The translations under genes and the position numbers were made by a program. From Streptomyces sp. TBY4 (GTDB lineage: Bacteria > Actinomycetota > Actinomycetes > Streptomycetales > Streptomycetaceae), in the NCBI RefSeq assembly GCF_024213195.1, contig NZ_JANAVF010000012.1, forward strand, positions 62,001 to 126,000: a stretch of DNA of 64,000 bases, given 5' to 3'. The notes under the pieces were generated by a model, which saw only the letters and a list, made by a program, of their open reading frames with translations, made no database searches and had not been told where the DNA came from. Shown piece after piece: positions 25,500-34,751 of this stretch (its first letter is position 1; every line of letters begins with the position of its first letter).

Positions 25500-28400
25500 A
25501 TGACGCGAGCCGAGCAGCCAACGGTCGTGACCGCCACCACCGACACCGCCCCCACCTACGACGAAGCCCTCGCCGCGGACTCCCGCGAGCGCGCGGTGCG
25601 CGCCCTGCTGCGCACCCCCGGGCTGCGCCGTCTGTGGAGCGCGCAGCTGGTGAGCGGCATCGGCGATGCCCTCGCCCTGCTGGTCCTGGTGCTGCTGGTC
25701 TTCCAGGCCGCGGTGGACCAGGGGTCCTTCGGTGGCGGATACACCGGCTGGGCCCTCGCCGTGGCCGCCGTCTTCGGCGTCCGCGTGGTGTCCACCGTCC
25801 TGTTCGGCGCGGTCCTCCTCGGCCCCCTGGCCAAGCTCACCGCCCCCGGCAGCAAGCTGGACCGCCGCTGGACGATGATCGGCGCCGACGGGATCCGGCT
25901 CGCGCTCTTCGTCGTGGCCCCGCTGTGGCTCGACTGGATCGGCCCGAACGCGCTGACCGCCCTGCTCGCCACCGTCTTCGTCTCCGGCGCCGCCGAGCGG
26001 CTGTGGGGGCTGGCCAAGGACAGCGCCGCGCCCGCCCTGCTGCCGGCGCCGCCGCCGGAGGGGGCGACCGTACGGCCGCTGCCCGACCATCTCGACGCCC
26101 TGCGCCGGCTGAACCTGCGCACCGCCTTCGCGGCCATGCCGATCGCCGCGGCCGCACTGCTCGCCGCGACGCTGATCGGCAAGGCGCTCGGCCTCGGCAT
26201 CGGCTGGTTCGCCGAGAACCAGGCGGCGCTGGGCTCGTACGTGGCCTCCGGCCTGTTCGCGGCCTCCGTGTCGCTGCTGCTCCCGCTGGTGCTGCCCGCG
26301 ACGAAGACCCCGCGCCCCCGCTCCCCGCTGGAGGGGCTGCGCGCCCCCAAGGCGGGGGACCGGCCGGAGAAGGGCCGCACCGGGGCCATCCCGCTGCTCG
26401 TCCTCGTCTGCGCCGCCGTCGCGGGGGCCGTGGCCTCCGCCGCCGCGGTGGCCGTCCTGCACGCCACCGACCTGGGCGGCGGAGCGGCCGCGTTCTCGCT
26501 GTTCGTACTGGCCCTGCTCGGCGGAACCGCCCTCGGCATCCGCGCCACCCAGGCCGGCAAGGTCCTCCCCGCCCTGTCCCGGCGCCGCCTGCTGGCGCTG
26601 GCCGTGGGGGTGGCCGGGCTGGCGCTGCTGCTGACCGGGCTGGTTCCGGACACCTCGACGGTGGTGTTCCTCTCGCTGCTCGCCGGCAGCGCCGCGGGCG
26701 TCGCCGCGAACACCGGGCACACGCTGCTCGACCAGGAGACCGAGGAGTTCCGCAGGGCCCGGGTCACCGAGCACCTGCAGGCCGTCGTCCGGGTCGCCGT
26801 GGCCGTCGGGGCCGTGGCGGCGCCGCTGCTGGCCGCCCTGATCGGACCGCACCGGCTGACCGCCAGCGAGGTCGAGCTCGCCCACGGCGGCGCGGGCTTC
26901 ACGCTGATGCTGGTGGGCGCCCTGCTGCTGCCGGTCGCCGTCATCGTCCTGGCCAAGGCCGACGACCGCAGCGGCGTACCGCTGCGCCGCGACCTGCGCG
27001 AGGCGCTGCGCGGCGGGGAGCCGGTCCAGGCCGCGTCCGACGCCGGATTCTTCATCGCCCTGGAGGGCGGCGACGGCGCCGGCAAGTCCACCCAGGTGGA
27101 GGCGATGGCCGACTGGATACGGGCCAAGGGCCACGAGGTCGTCGTGACGCGCGAGCCCGGGGCCACCCCGGTCGGCAAGCGGCTGCGCTCGATCCTGCTC
27201 GACGTGTCCTCCGCCGGACTCTCGAACCGCGCCGAGGCCCTGCTCTACGCGGCCGACCGCGCCGAGCACGTGGACACCGTCGTACGGCCCGCCCTGGAGC
27301 GCGGCGCGGTGGTCATCACCGACCGCTACATCGACTCCTCGGTGGCCTACCAGGGCGCCGGCCGGGACCTGTCCCCGACCGAGATCGCCCGCATCTCGCG
27401 CTGGGCCACGGGCGGCCTCGTACCGAACCTGACCGTGCTGCTCGACGTGTCGCCGGAGACGGCCCGCGAGCGGTTCACGGAGGCGCCGGACCGGCTGGAA
27501 TCGGAGCCGGCGGAGTTCCACCAGCGGGTGCGCGCCGGATTCCTGACCCTGGCCGCGGCCGACCCCGGACGCTACCTGGTGGTCGACGCGGGCCAGGACC
27601 CGGAGTCGGTCAGCACCGTCGTGCGGCACCGCCTGGACCGGATGCTCCCGCTGTCGGAGGCCGAGGTGGCCGCGCAGGCGGAGGCACACCGGCTCGCCAT
27701 CGAGGAGGCCGAGCGCAAGGCGGAGGAAGAGGCCGCGCGCAAGGCCGAGGAAGCCCGGCTGCGCGCCGAGGAAGAGGCCCGCAAGGCCCGCGAGGCGGAG
27801 GAGGCCCGGATCGCGGCCGAGGCCGAGGCCGCCCGCAAGGAGCGCGAGGAGCGGCTGCGCGCCGAGGAGGAGGCCCGCGCCCGGGCCGAGGCCGAGCGGC
27901 TGCGGCTGGAGGCCGAGGAGAAGGCCCGCGCGGTGGAGCAGGAGCGGCTGCGCAAGCAGGCGGAGGAGGAGGCCCGGCTGCACGCCGAGGCCGAGGAGCG
28001 CCGGCTGGAGAAGCAGCGGCGGGCCGAGGAGGCCCTGCTGAAGGCAGAGGAGGCGCGGCGGCTGGCCGAGGCCTCGGCGGCGGAGGCGGCGGCGAAGTCC
28101 GCGGCGGCTGCGGCTGCCGCGGCGGCTTCGGTCGCGGCTGCTTCGGCGGCTCCCGTGGCTCCGGCGCCTTCCGTGGCTCCGGCGCCTTCCGCTGCTCCGG
28201 CGGCTTCTGCGCCCAAGGCCGACCTGCGCAAGGAGCCGCGCGAGGACGAGGACGTGACGATCGAGACCCCGGTCGTCAAGCGGGTCGTGCGGCCCGACGA
28301 CGTCACCCAGACGGTCCCGGTCCCGAAGGCCGGTCCGGCGACGGGTCCGGCGGACGAGACGGCGGTTCTGCCGCCCGTCCGCGCGACGGGGCCGGCGGAC

Positions 28401-28739
28401 GAGACCGCGGTCCTGCCGCCCGTACGGCCCACGGCCGCGGGTGAGGCTGCGGCCGCGCGGCCGGCCGCGCCCAGGGCCCCGTACTCCGCTACGCGGCCGA
28501 CGGCGCAGCGCCCCGAGGAGAACCCGGCCGACCGGGTCCCGCCGGGCATCTTCCGCGACTCGGGCAACGACGCGACCCGCGAACTGCCGCAGCTCGCCGA
28601 GGACGGCCGGCCGCGCCGGCCCCGCTCGGACTGGGCGGAGGAGACCCCGCTGGACGATCTGCCGACGCTGGCGGACGAGCTGCTCGGACCGCGCGGGGAC
28701 GACGAGGACGACCGGGGCCGGGGGCCGCGCCGCCGCTGA
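25500..28739 (+). CDS. tmk: Thymidylate kinase fused to an N-terminal MFS-like membrane domain
   Basis: A 1079-residue protein, about five times the usual length of a dTMP kinase. Residues about 45-500 form a multi-helix MFS-like membrane region. Residues about 518-715 are a complete thymidylate kinase with P-loop GGDGAGKST (523-531), TREPG, and ITDRYIDSSVAYQGAG. Residues about 718-850 are an Ala/Glu/Arg-rich coiled coil, followed by an Ala/Pro-rich tail with the repeated GPADETAVLPPVR. The kinase makes dTDP for DNA synthesis, here probably tethered to the membrane. This fusion is familiar in Streptomyces. It is followed by holB. Confidence 0.9.
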   Translation: MTRAEQPTVVTATTDTAPTYDEALAADSRERAVRALLRTPGLRRLWSAQLVSGIGDALALLVLVLLVFQAAVDQGSFGGGYTGWALAVAAVFGVRVVSTVLFGAVLLGPLAKLTAPGSKLDRRWTMIGADGIRLALFVVAPLWLDWIGPNALTALLATVFVSGAAERLWGLAKDSAAPALLPAPPPEGATVRPLPDHLDALRRLNLRTAFAAMPIAAAALLAATLIGKALGLGIGWFAENQAALGSYVASGLFAASVSLLLPLVLPATKTPRPRSPLEGLRAPKAGDRPEKGRTGAIPLLVLVCAAVAGAVASAAAVAVLHATDLGGGAAAFSLFVLALLGGTALGIRATQAGKVLPALSRRRLLALAVGVAGLALLLTGLVPDTSTVVFLSLLAGSAAGVAANTGHTLLDQETEEFRRARVTEHLQAVVRVAVAVGAVAAPLLAALIGPHRLTASEVELAHGGAGFTLMLVGALLLPVAVIVLAKADDRSGVPLRRDLREALRGGEPVQAASDAGFFIALEGGDGAGKSTQVEAMADWIRAKGHEVVVTREPGATPVGKRLRSILLDVSSAGLSNRAEALLYAADRAEHVDTVVRPALERGAVVITDRYIDSSVAYQGAGRDLSPTEIARISRWATGGLVPNLTVLLDVSPETARERFTEAPDRLESEPAEFHQRVRAGFLTLAAADPGRYLVVDAGQDPESVSTVVRHRLDRMLPLSEAEVAAQAEAHRLAIEEAERKAEEEAARKAEEARLRAEEEARKAREAEEARIAAEAEAARKEREERLRAEEEARARAEAERLRLEAEEKARAVEQERLRKQAEEEARLHAEAEERRLEKQRRAEEALLKAEEARRLAEASAAEAAAKSAAAAAAAAASVAAASAAPVAPAPSVAPAPSAAPAASAPKADLRKEPREDEDVTIETPVVKRVVRPDDVTQTVPVPKAGPATGPADETAVLPPVRATGPADETAVLPPVRPTAAGEAAAARPAAPRAPYSATRPTAQRPEENPADRVPPGIFRDSGNDATRELPQLAEDGRPRRPRSDWAEETPLDDLPTLADELLGPRGDDEDDRGRGPRRR

Positions 28740-28852
28740 CGGGGATTGTCGGTGGGAGCCGCCACACTGGGTGAGCAGACGGCACGGTCGGTACGGACGG
28801 TTCGGACTTCGGACGGTTCGGGCGGTTCGCGAGGGGAAAGGTGGTGGGCGGG

Positions 28853-30064
28853 ATGCCCGTATGGGACGACCTGGTGGGACAGGAGCGGGTCCAGGCGCAG
28901 CTGGCCGCCGCCGCCGTCGACGCCGACGCCCTGGTCACCGCCATCGAGGCGGGGACCCCGCCGCCGGCCGCCTCCAAGATGACGCACGCCTGGCTGTTCA
29001 CCGGACCGCCCGGTTCGGGGCGGGCCACCGCCGCCCGCGCCTTCGCGGCCGCGCTCCAGTGCACGAGTCCGGACCGCGCCCTCGGCGGGGAACCGGGCTG
29101 CGGGTTCTGCGACGGCTGCCACACCACCGTGATCGGTACGCACGCCGATGTGGAGATCGTCCGTACCGACCTGCTCTCCATCGGTGTGAAGGAGACCCGG
29201 GCGCTGGTGCGCCGGGCGCAGCTCTCCCCGGCCGTCGGACGCTGGCAGGTCATCGTCCTGGAGGACGCCGACCGGCTGACGGAGGGCGCCGGAAACGTGC
29301 TGCTCAAGGCCGTGGAGGAGCCCGCCCCGCGGACCGTGTGGCTGCTGTGCGCGCCCTCGCTGGAGGACGTGCTGCCGACCATCCGTTCCCGCTGCCGGCA
29401 CCTTTCGCTGCGCACCCCGCCGGTGGCAGCCGTCGCCGAGGTGCTCGTGCGGCGCGACGGCATCGAGCCGGTCGTGGCGCAGGCCGCGGCCCGTGCGACC
29501 CAGGGGCACATCGGCCGGGCCCGCCGGCTCGCCACCGACGAGGCGGCCCGCTCGCGGCGGGCCACCGTACTGCGGCTGCCGATGCGGGTGGCCGACGTGG
29601 GCGACTGCCTGAAGGCGGCGCAGGAGCTGGTGGACGCCGCGGCGGAGGACGCCAAGCAGGTCGCGGAAGAGGTCGACACGAAGGAGACCGAGGAGCTGCG
29701 GGCCGCGCTCGGCGCGGGAGCGGGCACGGGCGGGCGGATGCCGCGCGGTACGGCGGGCGTGATGAAGGAGCTGGAGGACCGGCAGAAGCGCCGGCGCACG
29801 CGTACGCAGCGCGACAGCCTCGACCTGGCCCTGACCGACCTCACCGGCTTCTACCGGGACGTGCTGGCGCTCCAGCTCGGCTCCTCGCTGGCCCTTGCGA
29901 ACGAGGAGATAAGGCAGGACCTGGACCGGATCGCCCGGGAGTCGGGCCCGGAGCGCACGCTGCGACGCATCGAGGCGATCATCGCGTGCCGGCAGGCGCT
30001 GGACCGCAACGTCGCCCCGCTGCTGGCCGTCGAGGCGATGACGATGTCGCTGCGCGCGGGCTGA
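28853..30064 (+). CDS. holB: DNA polymerase III delta' subunit
   Basis: A 403-residue AAA+ clamp-loader subunit. The P-loop is altered to GPPGSGRAT (Lys to Arg), as expected for the non-hydrolysing delta' subunit. GCGFCDGCH supplies three of the zinc-binding Cys, and VIVLEDADRLTEGAGNVLLK and TIRSRC are the Walker B/sensor regions. It takes part in loading the sliding clamp at replication forks. ATG 28853 opens the conserved MPVWDDLVGQ start; GTG 28841 is an in-frame alternative. It follows tmk by about 110 bp. Confidence 0.92.
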   Translation: MPVWDDLVGQERVQAQLAAAAVDADALVTAIEAGTPPPAASKMTHAWLFTGPPGSGRATAARAFAAALQCTSPDRALGGEPGCGFCDGCHTTVIGTHADVEIVRTDLLSIGVKETRALVRRAQLSPAVGRWQVIVLEDADRLTEGAGNVLLKAVEEPAPRTVWLLCAPSLEDVLPTIRSRCRHLSLRTPPVAAVAEVLVRRDGIEPVVAQAAARATQGHIGRARRLATDEAARSRRATVLRLPMRVADVGDCLKAAQELVDAAAEDAKQVAEEVDTKETEELRAALGAGAGTGGRMPRGTAGVMKELEDRQKRRRTRTQRDSLDLALTDLTGFYRDVLALQLGSSLALANEEIRQDLDRIARESGPERTLRRIEAIIACRQALDRNVAPLLAVEAMTMSLRAG

Positions 30065-30254
30065 CGCGGGCGGCTCCGCGGATCGTTCCGCGCAGGCGAC
30101 TCCGGTTGACGGCCTCACCCGTTCGAGGGGTCCGCGCGGCGGGCTGCGGACGCCGCCGGTCCCTGCGGGGCGGCGCCCCGTGCCCGTGCGGGTGCCCGCC
30201 GCCCGGCGCGGGTGCCACCGCCCCGGGCACGGCCGCAGGCCGTAGGCTCCGGGA

Positions 30255-31826
30255 ATGGACACCAGTCGCCTGCTGCGCACCACCGGAACCGTGATCGCCG
30301 CTGCGGGGCTGCTGCTCTCCGGGTGCACCTCGGGCGGTTCGGGAACGCCCCGCGCCTCCGCTTCGTCCGGCGGGGCCTCCGAGGCGCAGTCCGCCGAGCC
30401 GGGCGCCGTTCCGGCCGCGCTGCGCCCGTACTACGACCAGAAGCTGAGCTGGCGCGAGTGCGGTGTGCCCGGCTTCGACTGCACCACCCTGAAGGTCCCG
30501 CTGGACTACGGGAACCCCGGGGCCGGGGACATCGACATCGCGGTGGCCCGCCGCAAGGCCACCGACCCCGCCAAGCGGCTCGGCTCGCTGGTGGTGAACC
30601 CGGGCGGCCCGGGCGGCTCCGGCATCGGCTACCTCCAGGCGTACGCGGGCATCGGATACCCGGCCCCGGTGCGTGCCGCGTACGACATGGTCTCCTTCGA
30701 CCCGCGCGGGGTGGACCGCAGCAGCCCCGTGGAATGCCTGAACGGCCCGGCCATGGACAAGTACACGCAGGTGGACCAGACGCCGGACACGCCGGCGGAG
30801 CAGGCCCTGCTGGTGGCCGCCTTCAAGGAGTTCGCGGGCGCCTGCCGGACGCACTCGCAGCGGATCCTGCCGCACGTGTCCACGGTCGACGCCGCCCGCG
30901 ACATGGACGTCCTGCGTGCGGCGCTGGGCGACGAGAAACTGAACTACGTCGGAGCCTCGTACGGCACCTTCCTCGGGGCGACGTACGCCGACCTCTTCCC
31001 GGGGCGGACCGGCCGGCTGGTCCTGGACGGGGCGATGGACCCCTCCCGGCCGGCGATCGACCTGAACCGGGACCAGACCGAGGGCTTCGAGACCGCCTTC
31101 CGGGCCTTCGCGGCGGACTGCGCGAAGCAGACCGACTGCCCGCTCGGCCAGGGCAGCCCGGAGCAGATCGCGGAACGCCTGAAGGAGTTCTTCCGCAAGG
31201 TCGACGCCCAGCCGGTCCCGACCACCGACACGGCGCGGCCGGCGCTCGGCGAATCGCTGGCGACGACCGGGGTGATCGCCGCCCTGTACGACGAGAACGC
31301 CTGGCCGCAGCTGCGCGAGGCGCTCGGGGCCGCGATCAACGATGACGACGGCAACGGGCTGCTGACGCTCGCCGACAGCTACTACGAGCGCGGGCAGGAC
31401 GGCAAGTACGCCAACCTCATGTCGGCGAACGCGGCCGTCAACTGCCTCGACCAGCCCCCGGCCTTCGCCGGTCCCGAGGCGGTCGAGAAGGCCCTGCCCT
31501 CCTTCGAGAAGGCATCTCCGGTCTTCGGCGCGGGCCTGGCCTGGGCCTCGCTGAACTGCGCGTACTGGCCGGCCAAGGCCACCGGCACGGCGGAGGCCCT
31601 GCACGCGAAGGGGGCCCCGCCGATCGTGGTGGTCGGCACCACCCGCGACCCGGCGACCCCCTACAAGTGGGCCGAGGCCCTGGCGGGCCAGCTCGACTCG
31701 GGCGTCCTGCTGACCTACGACGGGGACGGCCACACGGCGTACGGCCGCGGCAGCACCTGCATCGACTCGGCGATCAACCGCTACCTCCTCGAAGGCAAGG
31801 CTCCGGAGGACCGAAAGAAGTGCTGA
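30255..31826 (+). CDS. Secreted alpha/beta hydrolase, TAP-like peptidase lipoprotein
   Basis: A 523-residue exported protein with a signal peptide and lipobox LLSGC. The alpha/beta-hydrolase core has the nucleophile elbow GASYG (Ser235) and the oxyanion region NPGGPGGSG. The TAP-like C-terminal region carries the presumed catalytic His in GDGHTAYGRGS. Streptomyces tripeptidyl aminopeptidases of family S33 share this architecture and act on peptides outside the membrane. A final CysX-rich end (KKC) may form a disulfide. A weak hairpin follows at 31839-31856. Confidence 0.88.
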   Translation: MDTSRLLRTTGTVIAAAGLLLSGCTSGGSGTPRASASSGGASEAQSAEPGAVPAALRPYYDQKLSWRECGVPGFDCTTLKVPLDYGNPGAGDIDIAVARRKATDPAKRLGSLVVNPGGPGGSGIGYLQAYAGIGYPAPVRAAYDMVSFDPRGVDRSSPVECLNGPAMDKYTQVDQTPDTPAEQALLVAAFKEFAGACRTHSQRILPHVSTVDAARDMDVLRAALGDEKLNYVGASYGTFLGATYADLFPGRTGRLVLDGAMDPSRPAIDLNRDQTEGFETAFRAFAADCAKQTDCPLGQGSPEQIAERLKEFFRKVDAQPVPTTDTARPALGESLATTGVIAALYDENAWPQLREALGAAINDDDGNGLLTLADSYYERGQDGKYANLMSANAAVNCLDQPPAFAGPEAVEKALPSFEKASPVFGAGLAWASLNCAYWPAKATGTAEALHAKGAPPIVVVGTTRDPATPYKWAEALAGQLDSGVLLTYDGDGHTAYGRGSTCIDSAINRYLLEGKAPEDRKKC

Positions 31827-31944
31827 CCCGGCGGCGACGGGGCCGTTCCGGGCCCCTGTTCGGGGCACCCCGTTTAACCCTGTAGACTTGGCGCCGCTGC
31901 TGATGAGAGCCTCCCACCAGGGAAATTCTTGTCTTCCCAGCGGT

Positions 31945-32018
31945 GCCGCCTTAGCTCAGCTGGCCAGAGCAACGCACTCGTAATGCGTAGGTCTCGGGTT
32001 CGAATCCCGAAGGCGGCT
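31945..32018 (+). tRNA. tRNA-Thr (anticodon CGT)
   Basis: A 74-nt cloverleaf. The acceptor arms are GCCGCCT and AGGCGGC, the anticodon stem is CGCA/TGCG with loop CTCGTAA (anticodon CGT), and the T-arm is TCGGGTTCGAATCCCGA. CCA is not encoded. It reads the ACG threonine codon. It is the integration site of the element that follows: sequence from the anticodon loop onward is repeated at the element's far end. Confidence 0.95.
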
Positions 32019-32064
32019 CTGTAGAACCCCCAGGACTCACTCGCCGTGACCTGGGGGTTTTGCT
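31977..32064 (+). repeat. attL, 88-bp direct repeat
   Basis: Identical base for base to 60192-60279. It runs from the tRNA anticodon loop through the tRNA 3' end and its terminator; identity stops at 32065 (A versus T). Confidence 0.95.
32025..32061 (+). terminator. tRNA-Thr terminator within the att repeat
   Basis: AACCCCCAGG (32025-32034) pairs with CCTGGGGGTT (32050-32059), followed by TT. The same hairpin is present at 60240-60274, so insertion preserves tRNA termination. Confidence 0.85.
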
Positions 32065-32112
32065 ATTTCCGGGGTCAGACGGCGCGTGCGTCGCCTGGGG
32101 CCCGAAACCCCG

Positions 32113-32133
32113 TGCGTGAGCGATGCGTGAGCG
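32113..32133 (+). repeat. Paired TGCGTGAGCG boxes, left arm site
   Basis: TGCGTGAGCG at 32113-32122 and 32124-32133, one helical turn apart, 49 bp inside attL and just after the integrase stop. The same pair recurs near attR at 60055-60075. These are probable arm-type binding sites for the integrase. Confidence 0.65.
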
Positions 32134-32142
32134 GAGGGGGCG

Positions 32143-33753
32143 TCAGCCCTTCTTCGCGGCCTTCTTGGCCTTGCCCTGCTTCTTCCCCTTGGCCTTCGCC
32201 TTCTCGGCTTGCTTGGCCTTCTTGGCGGCCTTGCGGGCCTGCTCCTCCTGCTCCGCCTTGCGTTGGAGGGGGACCAGCTTGGCGGTGGCCTCGGCGGCGC
32301 TCTTGCCGACGTGGGGGAGCACGCTCTGATAGATGTCGCGCGTGATCCGGGTGTCGCTGTGCCCGAGGGTGTCAGACACGATCTTGATGTCGATGTCGGC
32401 GGCCAGCATGAGTGTGGCCGCTCCGTGCCGGAGGTCGTGCAGCCGGATCGGCGGCAGCCCGGAGGCCGTCACGAGCCGCTCGAAGAGATCGGTCACCTTG
32501 CCCGGGTGGAGCCAGGAGCCGTCCTCCTGCGTGAAGACGAGCCCCGTGTTCACCCAAGCAGACCCCCACTCCGCGCGGTCGGCCCCCTGTTGCTTGCGGT
32601 GCCGCTCCAGGACGCCGACGGTGTCGTCATCGAGCGCGACCACGCGGCACCCGCTGTCCGTCTTCGGCTCGGACGCCTCGACCTCCCAGCCGTCCTGGAC
32701 GAGCTGCCCCGTCACTGTGAGGGAGTGCCGGTCGAGATTGGTCTCCGACCACGGCTGTCCGCACGCCTCACCTCGCCGCAGGCCGCGGAACGCGATCAGG
32801 TGCCACATCGCGTACAGCCGGTCGTCGGCGACGAAGTCGAGGAAGGCGCCTGTCTGTTCCGGCGTCCAGACCATCACCGGGGAGGGCTTCTCGCCGGTCT
32901 GCTCCCACTTGGCGACCCGCTCGTCCGTCCACACCAGCGCCTTCGGCTTGCGCACCGGATCGATCTCGACGTGGGCCGCCGGGTTGAACGTGATGATCTG
33001 CTGCCCGATCGCATCGTTCAGGGACGCGCGGAGCGTCGCCTTCACGTGCTGGCGCGTCGCCGGACCTGTCACCCGGCGGAAGGCCGGCATCGCGTCGAGC
33101 GCAGCCTTCAGCGCCTTCCGGCGAGCACGGTTCTCGCCGCCCTTCCACGGGATCGTCGCCAACTCCTCCACGGCAGCACGCCGCTGGGCGTTCTGTTCCA
33201 GGACCTCGGCGTTGCCGTCGGCGATGGCCGTGAACATCTCGCTCAGGTGGCTGACCCTCAGCCGGTCGAGGCGCCGGTGCCCGATGCGCGGCTTGAGGTG
33301 CACGCGGATGTCGGTCTCGTACCGGCTGATGCCCGACTTCCGGATCCGCTTGCCCGCCAGCCAGCGGTCCAGCCACTCGGCGACGGTCAGGCTGCCGACG
33401 AGGTCTTGGCCGGCCTTGAGCCGCCGCCGGGTCTCCTCCACCTCGGGCAGGGGCAGTTTCTCGCCGCTGACTTCGGCGAGCATCTCGGCGACCAGCTGTA
33501 TGCCTTCGGGGTCGTCGGCGTCTACGAGTCCCAGGAGGGCTCGTACGTGGTCGAGGTCGGCCTGGGCCGCCTTGAGGCTGCTGTACCCGCCACGGGCGAA
33601 GGATCGCCGACTGCCGTCCTCGTGGGGCGGCAGCTCCTGGCGTATGGAGTAGGTGCAGTGGTTCCTGCTGTTGCGCTTGGGGCAGGAAGTGCCGAGTTCC
33701 TTGCCGGTCTTGGGGTCGCGGCAGGAGCAGCGGCGGTAGGTGGAGCCCTTCAA
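32143..33753 (-). CDS. int: Tyrosine-family site-specific integrase
   Basis: A 536-residue tyrosine recombinase. The catalytic domain shows FRGLRRGEACG (first Arg), LHDLRHGAA (His-x-x-Arg), LGHSD (His) and RDIYQSVLPH (nucleophile Tyr475). The N-terminal half contains a Cys-rich segment (CSCRDPKTGKELGTSC) and an SAM-like core-binding domain. The C-terminus is a Lys-rich tail. Its gene lies next to attL and is read toward it, as in most actinomycete integrative elements. The TTG at 33753 overlaps the repressor stop (TTGA), which suggests coupled translation; no better start is present. Confidence 0.93.
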   Translation of the reverse strand: MKGSTYRRCSCRDPKTGKELGTSCPKRNSRNHCTYSIRQELPPHEDGSRRSFARGGYSSLKAAQADLDHVRALLGLVDADDPEGIQLVAEMLAEVSGEKLPLPEVEETRRRLKAGQDLVGSLTVAEWLDRWLAGKRIRKSGISRYETDIRVHLKPRIGHRRLDRLRVSHLSEMFTAIADGNAEVLEQNAQRRAAVEELATIPWKGGENRARRKALKAALDAMPAFRRVTGPATRQHVKATLRASLNDAIGQQIITFNPAAHVEIDPVRKPKALVWTDERVAKWEQTGEKPSPVMVWTPEQTGAFLDFVADDRLYAMWHLIAFRGLRRGEACGQPWSETNLDRHSLTVTGQLVQDGWEVEASEPKTDSGCRVVALDDDTVGVLERHRKQQGADRAEWGSAWVNTGLVFTQEDGSWLHPGKVTDLFERLVTASGLPPIRLHDLRHGAATLMLAADIDIKIVSDTLGHSDTRITRDIYQSVLPHVGKSAAEATAKLVPLQRKAEQEEQARKAAKKAKQAEKAKAKGKKQGKAKKAAKKG

Positions 33754-34427
33754 ATGTCGTCCTCGTCGTCGTCGGTGTCGGGTAGGTCGATGCCGGTGAG
33801 TGCTGGTGGCAGCTCTGGCGGGGTGGCGCCCTCTTCGCGGATGTCCTCGCGGAGACCAAGGAGGCTCCACTTGGCCTGGTCAGCACGCTTGGCGTAGTCG
33901 TCCTTCCTGCGTTCGGCTTCCTCGCGCTGGGTGGGTGTGGTCGCCGTCTTCACCGCGAACTCAGCCCGCTCCACCTCGTTTAGGGCAGCCTCGACGGTGC
34001 GGACCAGGCTGGCGTGCCGGTTGAAGTCGGGGATCAGTCCGGAGTCGAGGGCGTCGTGGCTGGGCTCCTCGGCGGTGAACTTCCGCATGGCCTCCCAGGT
34101 CGGGATGAGCTCGTGGAAGGGAAGTTCCTGGGTCTCCTCGACGTAGCCGACGGGGAAGATCAGGCAGATCGGGGATGTGTACAGGGCGGCGGCCAGGATC
34201 ATGACGTCGATCAGGGGCAGGTTGGCCCTGCGGCCTGATTCCAGGTTGGCGATCACGTTGCGCGGGATGGGGTGGCCGAGCTCTTCGCAGCGATCGGCCA
34301 GGCGCTGTGCGCTCCAGCGCATCTCCTTCCTCCGTCGCCGGACCTCGCCGGCGACGTTTTGCTTGATCCGGTCGACCCATTCCGGGAAGTCGTCCTCGTC
34401 TTCATCATCGAAACGGCGTTGTGTCAT
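33750..34427 (-). CDS. XRE-family repressor-like regulator
   Basis: A 225-residue protein. An acidic N-terminus is followed by a helix-turn-helix at about residues 26-85 (AQRLADRCEELG...NVIANLESGRRANLPLIDVMILAAAL). The C-terminal part is helical and charged and ends in an acidic Asp/Glu stretch. It lies directly upstream of int in one operon and diverges from the excisionase-like gene, the usual place for the element's maintenance repressor. A 7-bp-arm palindrome covers its start codon and is the likely autoregulatory operator. Confidence 0.85.
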   Translation of the reverse strand: MTQRRFDDEDEDDFPEWVDRIKQNVAGEVRRRRKEMRWSAQRLADRCEELGHPIPRNVIANLESGRRANLPLIDVMILAAALYTSPICLIFPVGYVEETQELPFHELIPTWEAMRKFTAEEPSHDALDSGLIPDFNRHASLVRTVEAALNEVERAEFAVKTATTPTQREEAERRKDDYAKRADQAKWSLLGLREDIREEGATPPELPPALTGIDLPDTDDDEDDI

Positions 34428-34437
34428 GCAGACACAA
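34419..34437. promoter_or_regulatory. Palindromic operator over the repressor start
   Basis: TTGTGTC-ATGCA-GACACAA, perfect 7-bp half-sites, overlapping the ATG of the XRE gene (34425-34427). The position suits autorepression or control of the divergent excisionase promoter. Confidence 0.55.
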
Positions 34438-34520
34438 TAGCTTTTTCATCATGGAACTCATACGCCTGGAGCCGGATGCGATGACGTGTTCGCCGTGGGC
34501 TGTGACGAGAGGGGCGCCGA

Positions 34521-34751
34521 GTGCGCGATAACCCGACTGGAACCGGGCCGAATGGGATGAGCCGGGATCAGCTGCTGGCCCTTCCGGTATCCGTTGACCT
34601 GGAGACAGGCAACCGTGCTCTGGGGATCGGGCGGAGCAAGGGCTATGAGCTAGCGAAGCGCAACCAGTACCCGTGCAAGGTGCTCCGGGTGGGCAACGGG
34701 TACCGCGTGGTTACGGCGGACCTGCTGAATCTGCTGGGTCTGGCCGCTTGA
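34521..34751 (+). CDS. xis: Small HTH/excisionase-like protein
   Basis: A 76-residue basic protein with ALGIGRSKGYELAKRNQYPCKVLRVGNGYRVVTADLL in its second half, the pattern of AlpA/MerR-type winged helices found as excisionases beside actinomycete integrases. It would bend DNA at the att arms during excision (family knowledge). GTG 34521 follows GAGGGGC; an internal ATG at 34557 is also possible. It diverges from the repressor-int operon across 93 bp. Confidence 0.75.
   Translation: MRDNPTGTGPNGMSRDQLLALPVSVDLETGNRALGIGRSKGYELAKRNQYPCKVLRVGNGYRVVTADLLNLLGLAA

Noticed and set aside
25278..27983. 901-codon minus-strand frame opposite tmk
   Set aside because: Shadow of the tmk reading frame, low-complexity Gly/Gln/Arg sequence.
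29979..31868. 629-codon minus-strand frame opposite the TAP-like hydrolase
   Set aside because: Antisense to a complete secreted enzyme with signal peptide and catalytic motif.
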